From Sindora glabra (Eukaryota; Streptophyta; Magnoliopsida; Fabales; Fabaceae), in contig CM035235.1 of the NCBI GenBank assembly GCA_020226215.1, positions 3,237,151 to 3,301,150 on the forward strand: a stretch of 64,000 nucleotides of DNA, given 5' to 3'. Shown piece after piece: positions 48,228-61,806 of the stretch; position 1 is the stretch's first letter, and each line of letters begins with the position of its first letter. The translations under genes were made by a program, and so were the position numbers. Under the pieces are notes generated by a model. It ran no database searches. It had not been told where the DNA came from and was given only the letters and a program-made list of their open reading frames with translations.

Positions 48228-48472
48228 TTGGGCTATATTGATGATAATGTCATTGGTATAGGCCTATGTTAGACTTGATATTGATGATATAATCATTGAT
48301 ATAGATTCACTCTATTGCAAAAAAACTTAAGTTGTGATCAATATAGGGGCCAATAGGCATAACTTTATGGTGATAACACCTATACTGATAACCTATTATC
48401 AGAGTGGTCCTATACTCGTAATTTTGTAGCTTATACCAATGACAAAAATCATCAGTATAGATTTTTTTGTAA
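48228..48472. mobile_element. CACTA-derived remnant in the C spacer
   Basis: Contains phrases GTCATTGGTATAGGCC, CACCTATACTGATAAC, CCAATGACAAAAATCATCAG and ends TTTTTTTGTAATG, a degenerate CACTA terminus. Longer than the equivalent at 12061-12226, which appears to have lost the left half. Confidence 0.5.
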
Positions 48473-49255
48473 TGTTATTTATATCAAATGAAATGAATTT
48501 TAGTAATATAATATGAATGGATTTCAATATAACCCAAATGTAATTAAAATATGATTTGTATTAAGTTTGATTCAAATTCTAATTGTTATAAATTAGTAAT
48601 TATTTTGTATTATAATTTATCTTCTTATTTAAGTTGGATCTCTATGTTAGTTGAATAGGGATTACTTATCAAGTAAGTTTTTTGGGGTTATACACATTTG
48701 TATTTTGTTTTTCTCCTAGAAAAGCCAATTGATTGAGTTGCTTGCATAAAGACCGAGTGGTTAAAAATGGTCTATTTGGTCACACTCTGATATATAAATT
48801 AATATCTCAATAAGATAGAGTAATAAAAAGACTATGTAGATGATTTGAAGTGAACATATCTTAACTTTATCTATGCTTTAGTGAAGTTTAAGCATTATAT
48901 TAATTCGACTTTATGAACTAATTAGGAATGCATATATAGACTAGAAATTGAAGAAATTTTGCTTGTTACATACCTTGCTTTATAGTGGTAAACATCATAC
49001 TTTAAGTGCAATTTCATTAACATAATGTGCACGAAAGGCATCCATTTAATTAGAGAAATTGGCTCTAGATAGGTTAACCAATTATGGACCTATTGATCTA
49101 ATGAAGGAGGTGAACTAGGACATGTTAAATTAGATGGTTAGATCTCAATTGGATCGATCAGAGATGGTTTAAGTCATTTGGATTTGGATTAGGTCATGTA
49201 GGTTTGATTTGCTTGAAGATTTGGGATACGTTCATATGGGACATGAGTTTAAAAT
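48473..49255. repeat. Second unit of the 1-kb spacer duplication (C copy)
   Basis: Partner of 12227-12995 and of 47340-48227. Non-coding. Confidence 0.6.
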
Positions 49256-52200
49256 ATAAGAGGGATAATGTTGTGAGTATCTATAAAGGTTGTATGAGAA
49301 CTTTAATAGAAATTTCAGAAAGATGTAGATGTAATAGTTAAGAAGTTGTTGGGTTATGATTGAGAATCTTTACATGTACTATTCTATAATCTTAATAATC
49401 TAATAGAATTCTTCTTATTCATAATTTCCCTCTAAAACTTAGAATTTTTCCATGTTTAAATGTTTGTGTATTTTATTATGTTACTTTATGTTTGATTTAC
49501 TCAATACTTATTTGTTAAAGGAGTGACATGTATTTCCTAACAAATTATGAATGGAATGAAATAAAATCTATATTGACTTACTTAAATTCAAACATCACTA
49601 AGCTAGCAAGTTAATCCATACACACTATGGGATGGACTTAAATATTGAGTTTGTTTTAAAATGAGTTTAGATAAATTAACCGATGCAATTAAAGATTAAA
49701 GTCTTTCTATTTTTACCTGCAAATAGGCCTACTCACTAATTACTTTTTAAGCCCAATCTAACCCACCTTTTAAAAAAAAAACTATTATTGTTTTAAAGTA
49801 AATAGGTAAAATGCCTTGAATTCCAATTTTTTTATGTAATGAAAAATGTAGGTCAACCTTAAGGCAACTAATACACTTTCTTTGGACTAGATAAGCTTTT
49901 TGTACTATTCTTTGGAGCCATAAGCAATAGTTAAGGGCATTATCACCTTATCAAGTGATCTATAAAACTTTTTGGAGTGAAGTGCATTAGATTGAGTTCC
50001 TTAATAAAATATAGTTTGAATTTAATGTTCATATCTCTTTTTGCTCATCGCCTAGAAAGTAAAGATAAGATTTTATATTTGGCTAATTTGAAATAATTTT
50101 TTGTAGAGGTTATACACTAAGATTAATCATTAGGAGTTTTATTCAATTTTAGTACCAATAACTAATATGTTTCATTTTTTTAGTTGTATGGTATTGGTAT
50201 TTATTTTGCAAGTTTGTTTATTAGGTATCCTTATAGAGGTTTATATGTTTAATTAGAGGTTTCTCTTTTCATCATATGTAATTATTTCATGAGTGAAAAA
50301 GAGAAAATGTAATAAACATGCATAAAAAATACAAAACACCCCTTTAATTTTGGAGGAATTCATTTTACTTCTACTAGATTTAGAAATTTGCAAATCAAAT
50401 TCTTTAATTAAAAAAAATTGAAATTAAAATTCATCAAGGTAATTTTTATGAAATATATTTTTCATTAAATAAATAAATCCTAATCATATTATTATTTTCT
50501 ATTAATTTGAATATACTTTTTATTAACTATCGTTCTTATTAACTTGAAACATAGAAAAGTTATTTAGGAAAATAGCTTTTGTCAAATCATTTTTTTCTTA
50601 AACAATTTGACAATGCCTAAAGTGGCTAATCGGTTAATAGCTAAATTGACCTAACCCTAATCAACTAGTACAACTAATTATTTTTTATTTGTGTCTAACT
50701 ATCTATAGTTACCACTATAAATTGCTCATAATGTTCTATTATGGCTTATAATGCTACATTATTTTAAACATGACTTGGGTTAAATTATCAATGATAAGCA
50801 CTAATGAAAAGCTTATAATGCTCCATTATCTTGGCAATAACTCATGCCTTACCGAGACTACAAAAGGTTAACATATGCTTAATTCAACCTAATTACATTT
50901 TCCTATTATGAATAGGTACTTTCTACGATGTAATAACCCAAATTTAATACACCAAAGGTGAGGGCACATGTCTATTTCATGTTTGTCCTTAGCAGAGTTT
51001 AATAAATCCTAGGTAAAACATGTATAGATTTAGTAATTTTTTATAATTGTAAAACCTCTTTCATAATATAAGATAATATTGTGCTGGATATAATAAGTTG
51101 GAATATGAAGTCTAACTCATAGAGGTCCATTTTGATAAAAACTTCTTTGAGCAGAAATTTGTACATAGGCATGAACTGAAAAGTTACTATGAAGAGTTGT
51201 GGTTGGAATCATTTGATGTCACACGATATGAAGGCTTGTTGTGACTTTGTTAGAAGCTTAGGTAAAGAGTAATTGTTATACAATAGGAAGCTGGTTTGAA
51301 AAGTTGATGTCATTCGGTCTAAAATGGCATGGTGTGAGTAGTTTTTATGCATAATAATTGATAAAAGGGCATGAGTGGTAGTTGAGTAGTGGCTTGTGGG
51401 AAGGAAAGGATGTAAGGACGCAAAGAGGTAAACTTTACTCTTGATTACCATCTATGTTAGTGGCAATGTTCAAAAAATGGAGAGATCAAGGGAAAATATA
51501 ATGGTTCTCATTCTTTTCTTAATGAATCTATTATAGAAGTTTAGAAAGAACTTTTAAAGGAAAAAATTATAAGCTGCAATAGAAACTAAATGTAAAAAAG
51601 AAAAAATGGATGATTGGTTGCCTAAATTTACATACCTTTTCTATATATATGTTGGTATTGATCATATTGACTTGCAAAAACTTGGGATGAAGCTCTATTC
51701 TGAGGCACTTGGGATGAATGGTTTGCTATCTATTATTGTAGGCTTTCTACCTCTTCAAATTTAGTGCCATGGTGGAATTTTCAACACTAATCCAATCATC
51801 ATTAATGTCCATCCTACATGGATAGTGAACATATAACTAGATTTATTATTAGGACTTTATTGAAATTATTAAAATTAAATGGGATTTTTTCCATAACACT
51901 CCAAATCAATGGTAATTATCACCTTCTATTTAATCTACATGGCCAAATGATTCCATATTGATGTGAAAGATTTTGTTTATATTACTTTCTCTTATTTTAT
52001 GCCTTTTAGTATATTATATATGCTTAATTTTATAGATTTGATCTTGTTATTTGATTAAGTGTTGGTTTTCCATTGTTTTAAAATTGTTTAGTTAATGATG
52101 AATTTTTATATTATTTTATGTTTTTAGCTATAACTTGAGTTTTGAATGTCCAAATTGGATAATATTTATATCATTGAAAATCATAGAGGAAGTTATAACA

Positions 52201-53853
52201 CTTTTATATTTTAGTCGAAACCCAATTTAAACAGTTGGAAAGTAAAAAATGGTTATGAAGTTAATGCTTTATTTCTATCTAAGTTGAACTAGTCTCAGTT
52301 TTTAGGTCATATTTAGATCTTTAAAGGTCAAATCAAGGTAAAACCAGTGTCTAAAGTTGCCTAAAACCTAGCTTAACAATTTTCATGTTTAGGATTTAGT
52401 GAAATTATATCATTTGAATGGTTAAACAAAAGTTGGAAGCTAAGTGATAAAAATTATTATAGTAAAATGTTGTTAATAGATTAAATTATAAATTAGGCTA
52501 TAGTCTTCTAAAATTAGCAAGGCTTCATTTTTTGTAATCCTAAGAGGCATAATAACTTTGTTCATTAGGTTTTGTAGTAGAGGAAATTAGATTTAAGTGT
52601 TTATGTCTCCAAAAGACAAGAACATATAATTCTAAATAACTTTCTTCTCTTCTCCAAGTTTTTTCTTTTCATATATGAAAGGTTATATTTTAAATTGATT
52701 CAAGGATTTTAAAACTCAATGAGGTCTGAATTATGAGATCCTAATTTGTAATGTTGACTTTTGTTAATTAATTTTTCTTTCTCTCTGATTTTCTTCTTTG
52801 ATTTTTTGGATTTGCAGCGATTAAATGTAGATTTGGCATTATTTGTATTCATTGATGTGTGATCAATGATTTCAATATGGTTTTAAGTTGAATTTTGGTT
52901 TTTTCATCATTTTTCACATGAGAATAGAGGATTGAATAATTGAATCAGAGGTTTCTAGTTTAATCATTTAATTCATTTGAATTCTATGATCAAATGGATT
53001 TGTATTTAGCTTTATGGATTATAATAGTTACTTAATTTTGCTAATATAAAATAATTAAATCCTATATGATAATTTAACATAGAACTCATGATTTATTGCA
53101 GAGGTTCTAGATAATTCTATACTGAGAAATAATTGCAATTGTCAAATTTATAGCGATTAGCAATTAATCTATCAAAGAATCCTCAATTTCTTTGGATCAA
53201 TGGTGTTTCTCTACTATTTCTTTTCCTATGATAATCTTGTATTATGTTTTCAATCTCACATTCTATTTAATTTCAAATTAAAACTCCTTTAATTTAGTTT
53301 GGTTTTGTTTCTTGCATTTTACATACATACTATTTGCATAATTGCTCCAACTATGCATTCTTAATTTTCATGTCTAGTTGCATTTATTTCTTCTATTTTT
53401 ACTGCATAAAATGGTTTAGATAATTTTATAAATATAATTAGTAAAATCATGAGAGGATCAATTTGGTTTATTGCCTAGTAGTGGAAGTTTTCATCAAATC
53501 AATAAATTTTAGTTTCGATTGATTTCAACAATTGTCACACATCACCCATTGTATTGGTTGATGGGATTTTGCCCCAAGCATTGTAGAAATTGCCTTATGA
53601 TTATGATTCAATTAAATGTGCGACTAAGCATTAGGGTGTGTACACCATTTTATTGTGTACACTTAATTGTTTATTTTTTGTGTAGGTAGTTCATTTGATC
53701 GAACTCTCTCACAAAGTCAACAAAAAAAATGTCACAAATATACTCTAACTAATCAATAAAAGGATTACCAGAAAGATATCCACCTACAGAGGCTATAACA
53801 TGTAAACTATAACATTAAAGTAGATATGAATTTAATAACTTTGGATTAGAAAT
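49256..53853. other. Long spacer between copies C and D, no confirmed gene
   Basis: Colinear with 12996-17467 (A to B) throughout, ending in the shared SDR 3' flank (GTAGGTAGTTCATTTGATCG at 53683). An 80-codon minus frame at 51209-51451 is not conserved as coding in the A spacer, so I do not call it. Confidence 0.55.
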
Positions 53854-54024
53854 TTATGCAGTGAAACCTCCATCAGCAGCAATGATTTAACCAGTGATAT
53901 AAGAAGCAGCGGGAAGGCAAAGAAACGCAACAAGTGTTGATATCTCGTTAAACTCTCCAATTCGACCGACTGGAGTTTGAGACATAATACCTTTTGCCAA
54001 CTTCTGTAATCTTGGATATTCCGC
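53854..54024 (-). pseudogene. SDR copy D exon 5, premature stop
   Basis: 171 nt with intact acceptor GCAG|GCG. Gln-to-stop change about 13 codons before the normal end. Confidence 0.9.
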
Positions 54025-54311
54025 CTGCTGCCCCAAGAGTTATATAAGAACAATAATGCTCAATAGCATTACTTTCCACCGTAGAATTTTATTAATTTGC
54101 AAAAAAAAAAAAGTTGAAATAATAAAAGTACATATTACACTTGAAGTAGACCTTAATTTTAAAATAAATATAAAAATTTAATTTTAAAATTTTAAACAAT
54201 ACCAAATTAAAAATTAGGTGAAAATATAAAAAATTATAAGATTAATTGTTCTATAAATATGATATATGATATATGATGTCGCACAAAAAAAAAAGTAGGA
54301 ATCAATATATA

Positions 54312-54330
54312 CCAGATTTAAATATTGAGG
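54312..54330 (-). pseudogene. Scrap of SDR copy D exon 4
   Basis: Only ACCAG and a piece reading AATATTGAGG remain, next to intron 3 sequence (AGACTTAATTA). About 100 bp of exon 4 and about 230 bp of intron 3 are deleted relative to B. Confidence 0.75.
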
Positions 54331-54768
54331 AATTAATATACAGACTTAATTATTTTTGGGACTTTTAAATAATGGCATAACCTCCCATAAAATTTTAATA
54401 ATATCACAGATTTTCCATCTAATTATAAATCTTCTGTGACTTCTTACAATTTTAAATATTACAAATTCCAATTCTAAATAATAAAAAATGTTATATTTAA
54501 ATTCAAATTTAAATTATGCATAAATTATATTTTATCTATATTGATTTAGCTAGTCAAAACTCATTTTAATCATATATTATTCATAATACTCAATATTCTT
54601 TGATTCAAATGTCATGTTTTTTCTTTTTTCACTATTTCACTAACAAAAAGTTTAGGTATAGTATTTGTTATCTGTAGAGAAATTCTATGTAAGTTTTGGA
54701 ATTAAAAGAAGAATTTGTGTAATTTAGATAAACATTAAGGATGACAGGAAAAGGAAAAGAAAACATAC

Positions 54769-54985
54769 CCTTCGATGCTGCATGGAAAGAAGCAAAACCC
54801 AAACCTTTCAAATTAGTAATGGAGGATATGAACACTATATTGCCAGAGCCTGAAGCTTTTAACAGCGGGTATGCTAGTTGGCTCAAATGGTAAGCAAATT
54901 CAAAATTTGTTCCCATTATATTTGATATATTTTTAGCACTATAGTCTATAGTTTCCTTGCCCAGATAACTCCCAGCATTATTTAT
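54769..54985 (-). pseudogene. SDR copy D exon 3, catalytic Tyr lost
   Basis: 217 nt, open, with both splice sites. INNAG and Ser are present, but the YxxxK Tyr is His (FHAASK), and SAEDIS has become SAKNIS. Confidence 0.9.
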
Positions 54986-57161
54986 CTAAGTAAGAAAAAA
55001 TTATATTGACACATGATCAGAGCATATTATATTCATCTTCCTTCAAGTTTTGATCGAATTATAGAAATATATATTTATTTTTCTTCATGAAACTATGAAT
55101 TCTTGAATTTTAAAGAAGTGAATATAATACATGATGATTATTTTTGAGGAAATTATACTTTGTTATTTCTCTTAAAAAGTACTTCAAATAGTGTCACATA
55201 ATACTATTATATTATATATATTTAAGGGTCATTTTTCTATATTCCTGAATGATTTTTACATTTTTCTTATAAATATTACAATTTTTTTCATAAATCTTCT
55301 AAAATTTTTGCGTTACAATTATTATTATTCATGTTGAAAAATTTATAAAAAATATTGTGAAATTTTATAAAAAATTGTAAGTTTTATGTAAATAATTACA
55401 TTTTATAAAAAAATTATATCATTATAAAAATTATAAATTTTATATAAAATATTAAAATTTTATAAAAAAATATCATAAAATTCGCAATAGCATTCGTACG
55501 TAGAGCGGTTATGCAGACTAGTACGGATGAATGACGCTATGTTTAAATGTCTTGTTTCTTCATATTTTTGCTGGGAGAAGCGTTTTCATGAATAAAGTGA
55601 ATTCGTGGTAGTGTCATCTAAGATGCTGATTAGATCTTTTATTTCAAATGAGCATTCTTTGTCTTAGTTTCGGTGGAAAGAATCCTTCGAGAAAAAAAAA
55701 ATTCTTAAATCTTTCTCAAATCAATGAGCATTTTTTATTCCAATTTCCTATCTGAAACTACATTTGCAAGAAATCGATTATGTCTGATTAACATAAAAAA
55801 AAAACTAGATAATATAAAGACTTCAAGTGAAAAATATCTTTTATATGAATATAGTTAATTATAAATTATTAAAATAGTAAAAAATATTTTATATAATCAA
55901 ATATTAAATATAGAGATTTTGTTGAAAGATAACTTGGGCTCTGTTTGATGAATTAATTAATAAATTAATTAATTACTGATAAATTAAATGATTGTATTAG
56001 AAGAGTTTAGCAAATTTAGCTATTGAAGCAACTGAAAAATATGAAATAATATAAAAATATTAATATAAATAAATATTAATCAAATTAATTCATATTTATT
56101 TTAAGATAAATTATGTTAATATAATTAAAATATTTAAAATAAAAATATAATTATTTTAAATTTAATTAATTATATTTGTGATATTATTTTTTTTATGTAT
56201 TTATTATTCCAATAATAATATAATAATCTAAAATTTAATTAATTATAGTTCATAACATTACATATTTATTTATTGACTTATTTTTAATTTATTTATATTG
56301 AATTAATGAAGATATATTAAATATTTATTTACATAACTAAAATATAAGTTATCATTTAATTAAAAAAAGATGGATAAATTTAACAATATTTTGAAAAGTT
56401 ACTAACTTATATTACTTTAGGAAGTTTATCAAATAAGAATTTATAAATTATTAATTTTTAGTGTACTAAATACCTCTAAAAATTAATTTATAACTTATTG
56501 ATTAAATCAATAAAATATAACATGCCTTATTTATTATGACTAATACACACTTATTTTATTTAAAGGAAAAACTACTTTTTTTGTTATCATAATTCAAAAA
56601 TCAATTTTTTAATAATAAAATATAAAAATAATGTATCACTACTCCTTCAAAAGTAAATGAGATTTTACCTAGAAAATCCCTCAAAAAAAATGGAACTAAA
56701 TCGGCTTGCGAGTTTGATGGAAAAGAGGTCTTGCCCAACTTTTAGGAGCTCTTATCAACAGAAAAAATTTCAAAATCAAAATCCTTCAGCTAGCTGCTAA
56801 AATTCGTTAAATAGTTATTTATAATTTTCTGAAAAGGGAGGTCTGTGTTATTATACTTAACCTCATTTTCTTTTCTTTGGCCATTACTTGAACTCACTTG
56901 AGGTCAGAGTATTTACCCCTTTGCCTTTTTAGATTTAATTATATTTTTAGTCCTCTAATATTTATTTTAATCATATTTGATTCCTTTAAAATATGACTTT
57001 TTCTCAGTTAGATTTAACGGAAGGCTGGACTCAAGACCCCACTTGTTCTGATTTTGATTTTATGGGGATAAAAATAGAATCTCACTTTTTAAACAATCAA
57101 ATATAATCAAAATGAATATTAAAGAAACCATAAACATAATTAACCCTACATTTTAACGTGG

Positions 57162-57167
<6 letters not shown>
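54986..57167 (-). other. Intron 2 of copy D
   Basis: AT-rich, colinear with intron 2 of B (without its insertions) and C. No gene or element boundary found. Confidence 0.6.

Positions 57168-57249
<82 letters not shown>
57168..57249. repeat. (TA)n microsatellite that replaces the exon 2 donor of copy D
   Basis: About 40 TA units. Sequence goes from intron (GGAACAATAATATA) straight through the repeat to exon 2 (...AAGCTAAATCAATATA on the minus strand), so about 450 bp present in C, with donor CTA|GTAAGA, are missing. Confidence 0.9.
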
Positions 57250-57250
<1 letters not shown>

Positions 57251-57452
57251 ATTTAGCTTTTCTTCGAATTTGGAGGCTACAATTTCCATAAGATTTTTAC
57301 GTTGTTCTCTAATTAGCACATCACAAATTGATCCAGACACACTAAATCATTTGCTTTCCCAAATTTTTAAGCATTCATCAATGTCTCCCTGGCCGCGTGA
57401 ACCAATATGGATGGATGCCGCAAATTCTGCCAATTCTTCTACCGTAGCATGC
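57250..57452 (-). pseudogene. SDR copy D exon 2, premature stop and no donor
   Basis: Acceptor is intact. Encodes HATVEELAEF..., then Gly-to-TGA in the KSKG segment. The 3' end runs into a TA repeat. Confidence 0.9.
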
Positions 57453-57732
57453 CTGATTTGAAATGTAAAGAAATACACAGAAATTAAAAGAAGCAACAAA
57501 GCAAAAATTAAGACAAAAATATAAAAGGATACTTGTTATGGTACTTTTAAAATTTTTAAATTATATTTATTTATTTTTTAACATATATAATTATAAAATT
57601 TTAACTTAATAATTTTTAAAAATTTTATATCACTTCAATTTTTGAAATTCTTGAATACAGTAAAATTCAACGCATAAGAGACGAAGATGAAGGGAAGTAG
57701 GCAACTAAAGATGAAGGGAATTAGGTAACAAC

Positions 57733-57799
57733 CCGATGCCTTTGGTTCCACCGGTCACAGGAGCAGTCATTCCGCCGAGGGACCATCTCTTATCTTTGG
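57733..57799 (-). pseudogene. SDR copy D exon 1, start codon deleted
   Basis: Starts within KDKRWSL; the codons for MAETKFIL and part of the 5' UTR are deleted. TGGTKGIG is retained and the donor is GG|GTTGTT. The TATA region is also missing: AAAAATT joins directly to GACAAATTTTGTG near 57850. Confidence 0.88.
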
Positions 57800-60700
57800 C
57801 AATCCTTGCGAGACAAGAGCCAATCATTTAAATATAACAGGACAAAAATTGACAAATTTTGTGTGGCTGACAAATTTCAAAGAAAGTGCGTGACGTCAAC
57901 TTGATTTGTACTAGGTTGAATTCTATGTTTATTGTTACGCAGGACGGATTTCTAACCGCATCATTCAAGTTAAATTATATTAAATTATAGATTTGAATTT
58001 AATTTGATCTGTTTATATTTTAAAAAAATTTAATCTAATTCAACTCGAATTTTAAAATAAAAAATTTAAAAATTTGATTCAAAAATTTTAAAAATATAAT
58101 TTTTTTATTTTTTAATTAAATAAAATTTTAAAATAAAAAATATATATTTAAAGAAATAATATAATATTTAAATATATAAAATATTTAATTATATTAAATT
58201 AATTTTTTATATTAAAAATAATTAAATTTAATTATATTTTTTAATAAATAATTATATTATTAAAAATAAATTATTATAATTAGATCGGATCAAATCTATC
58301 GAATTTTTTTATTTTAATTTGAGTCTAATTCAATTATTAATCGAAATATAAAAAATATTTTCTTCGAATCTCTCGAATAAAAAAAGAATTTAAATATTTT
58401 TATTTTTTAAATCTATCTCAGTTAGTTATGAACACCTCTAATTGCGAGGTGCTTAAAGTATGATGCATGTGAGGGTTATGTACTCAATAGTGACATGTTT
58501 TGGACCACATATTCTCAGTTGTCGTTATGAACGTCACATGTACGGAGCAATTTCAGAAACTCGATAACAGTGCAATCAGTAAAAAACAAATTGCCGTCGA
58601 ATAATCGAATTGAGATGCTCGCTGCCATATTTATTTTATTTTAATATTTAGAATTATGCGATAAATTTTAAAATTATTATATTTGGAACCTTTAATTATA
58701 ATTATATATCTTTTAAATAATACAATTAAATAAATTTAATTTGATAAAATTTAAAATTACTATATTATCATGAATTTAAAAAATTTTTGAAATTAGTGGA
58801 GTCAAAATTTAGACATCAATCAGGACACCAAGATATATATGATAAAAAATCATAATAATTATTTATTATTTAAATTAATATATAAATTTCAATTATCATA
58901 CATGTAAAATTATATGCATTATAATAAAAAAATCATTACATTACACAATTATTTCAAATTTAATTTCATAGTATAATCTTTACATAATCTTTTTACAATA
59001 TTTATTAAAATAATATATTTTCTTAATTATTGTAACTACATGTAATATTAAGGCTACCTTTATTTTTAGAGTTTCTCAATTTTTATTTAAAAAGAATAAA
59101 AATTCACACAATTAATTTTATTAGATTCCCATAATTTTAATTATTTTTATTATATTGGATATTTTAGTTAATTTACTTATAGATTATAATAATATAAAGG
59201 AGCTGGATATAATCGAATCCAATAAAAAAATATGCAAAATAAGTAATTAATATGAATTTTAATATTTTAGTAAAGATAAAGTTTTAAATTCAATGAGAAA
59301 ATTTTAATTTTTATATATACTAGCACATAATAATTTTAATAGTAAAAGAAGTAATTAATGTAAATTTTAATATTTCAATTGAAGTAAAATTTTAAATTTA
59401 ATAAACGCAATTATTTTATATATATAATAGCACATAATAATTTTAAAAATTCAGCAAAAATATACTTTCCATACTAAATTACACGTGAGTCTGCTACTGT
59501 TCATAGCCACAAAAGCTACCCGATTCTAGAATGTAGATTTCACTAAACCGTAATCCTTGTGATTTTAAGAGATGATAATTTTGAAATAATTTAAAGGATT
59601 ATATGGAGCAAAAATTTATTAAAGTATTAATTTTCGTATCCATTTTTAGATGTAAACGTAGCACTCTTTCGTACGGGAGTTAAATTGTTTCCGTTCAAAA
59701 ATAGGTGGAAGTATAGAGATATGAAAGTAGTATATCCGAATTGAAAGTATTATTTTATGAAAGTAGTATATCCGAATTTAATACATAAGCAACAAATATT
59801 ATTACCTTTTATTTTCATAATCCAAAGTGAAATTTTAATATATATTTAATATTTAAACAATTAAATTATTAAATTAACTAAAATAAGTGTATGTGTGTGT
59901 ATATATATAGAGTATATATCAAAATTATAATAATTTTATAATAAGGTGATTTCATGAGGCAAGACAAACTATTATTATCCCATTTTCACCATTTTGATTA
60001 AAGGTGAAAACTTATTCCACACCTTACTTATAAGGCAAAAGAATACCACCCCTAAGTTCTATGAGGGGAATTTTTACAAAGTATTATAAATTCAAGATAT
60101 TTTATTTTTAAGTAAAAGATCTGAAAATATCAAAAAAATTTAATTCTAATAATATTTAATGTCTTTTGAAATCCTTAAACTTTTGGCTCCAACTTTCATC
60201 CTTCTAGTCGGTGATTTAATTACACATATTATCAAAATATAGATTTACGGACACGATATTATCTAGCTAAAGATAATCATCTCCTGAGAATGACAGATCC
60301 TGGTGCAACACTAGGATATTATCCTTAACGCATTCACATGCCACGTTGTTGGTCGTTAATTAATTAACTGCTCTTGAATGATAAAATAGTGAAAATTGGT
60401 TACCTTCTTCATCATTCTATTCACTAATTTTGCTGCGAAATGCGGAAATTGTATAATGCCGTTGATATTAAATTTTTTCCCTTAATATTGCTTTCTGGCA
60501 TGGGTTCGTTTGGTATGTAAATTTTTTAAAATTAATTTCATTTTATTTTAAGAAAAATATTTTAATTTGTTTATAAATGAATTCTATATTTGATACTTTA
60601 TTAAAAATAACAATTTCAATTCATTTGTAAATATATTATTTTGTTTGAGTATTAAAAATGTATGAAAATTAATTAAAAAATAGATTTTGATAGTATCATG

Positions 60701-61806
60701 ATAAATATTATATTAGAGAGGAGATAAATCTTTTATATAATATATTTTTTAGGCCAAATGAAATGAATTGTAGTAAAATCCTTAATAAATTGGATAGATT
60801 TCTAATTACACAAATGTGACTAAAATATGAATTATAAATGAAATTAAATGAAGTCTCTTTTTACTCAAATTTAAACACTATTTTAAAAGAAATTTATTTA
60901 AAAATGAAATGAAATCATTTTTTTAGCTATGCCAAATAAAGGGTAATTATTTTGCAGTAATAGTATTTTTCCCCATAATTTTGATACTTTGTTTAGAATC
61001 AATTTTTTAAAATTCATTCTATATATCAATAAATAATTTGAATTTATTTGTAAATAATTTTTTGAAAAGTATTAAAATTTTAAAAAGCTGAATTTTGATG
61101 GTGTCAAGGAAAATAAAATATTCGAATGATGGTAAAGTTTTTGATAAAAACATGTTATTTATGTTAATGAATTTTAGTAGTAAATGTAATTAAAATATGA
61201 TTCATATTAAGGTTGATATAAATTCTAATCATTAGTAATTATTTTCTATTGCAATCTATCTTTTTGTTTAAGTTAGATTTTTGTATTTGTAAGATAGAGA
61301 TTACTTGTTAGGCAAGCTTTTTGGGTCATAAATATTTATATTGTATTGTCTCTTAAAAAAATATTGATTGAGTTGTTTGCATAAAGAACAAGCAATTAGA
61401 TCCACACTATGAAAATGGTCTATTGGACACACTTTGATATTTAAGTTAGTATTGCAATGAGGTAAAGTACTAATAAGAAAGTGTAATGATTTGAAGTGAA
61501 TATACCTTACGTTATATTTGTTTCAATAAGTTTGAGATAATATTAATGTGACTTTATGAGCTAATTTGGAATGTATACGTGGATTGAGAGTTAAAAAAAA
61601 TTCATTTGTTACATTTCTTCCTAAATACTTCAATTCAATGTCAAAGAATTTTCTATCACTACCATATAGTATTTATCTCTACTTGTTGATAAATAAAGCA
61701 TCCTTACTCTTTTTTATCTCTTGTGGTTTTTATAAAATTGACTTTTTATAGATCCATAAGAACCTATCCTCACTTAAATTGCTAGGGATATAATAAGTCC
61801 AACATT
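57800..61806. other. Upstream spacer of copy D, no gene
   Basis: AT-rich. First part most like the B upstream region. An insertion-like AT-rich block (about 57955-58440) lies within the conserved promoter block. One copy of the CATGCCTTACC-type repeat occurs near 59940-60100, and one unit of the 1-kb spacer repeat (61140-61800) runs up to the CACTA element. Confidence 0.5.

Larger units (their letters stand above)
53854..57799 (-). pseudogene. SDR copy D, decayed tropinone-reductase-like gene
   Basis: Remains of all five exons are in order: exon 1 57799-57733 (first 22 nt with the ATG deleted), exon 2 57452-about 57250 (stop TGA at 57349-57347 inside the KSKG segment; 3' end and donor replaced by a TA repeat), exon 3 54985-54769 (open, but YAASK is HAASK, losing the catalytic Tyr), exon 4 reduced to a scrap near 54312-54330, exon 5 54024-53854 (TAA at 53889-53887 in place of the Gln of ITGQII). 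Any one of several lesions would inactivate it. Exon 5 resembles copy B most (AEYPRLQK, VGRIGE, GGFTA). Confidence 0.92.

Noticed and set aside
51209..51451. Minus-strand 80-codon frame
   Set aside because: The colinear A spacer sequence (about 14850-15090) does not keep the frame and no domain is recognised.
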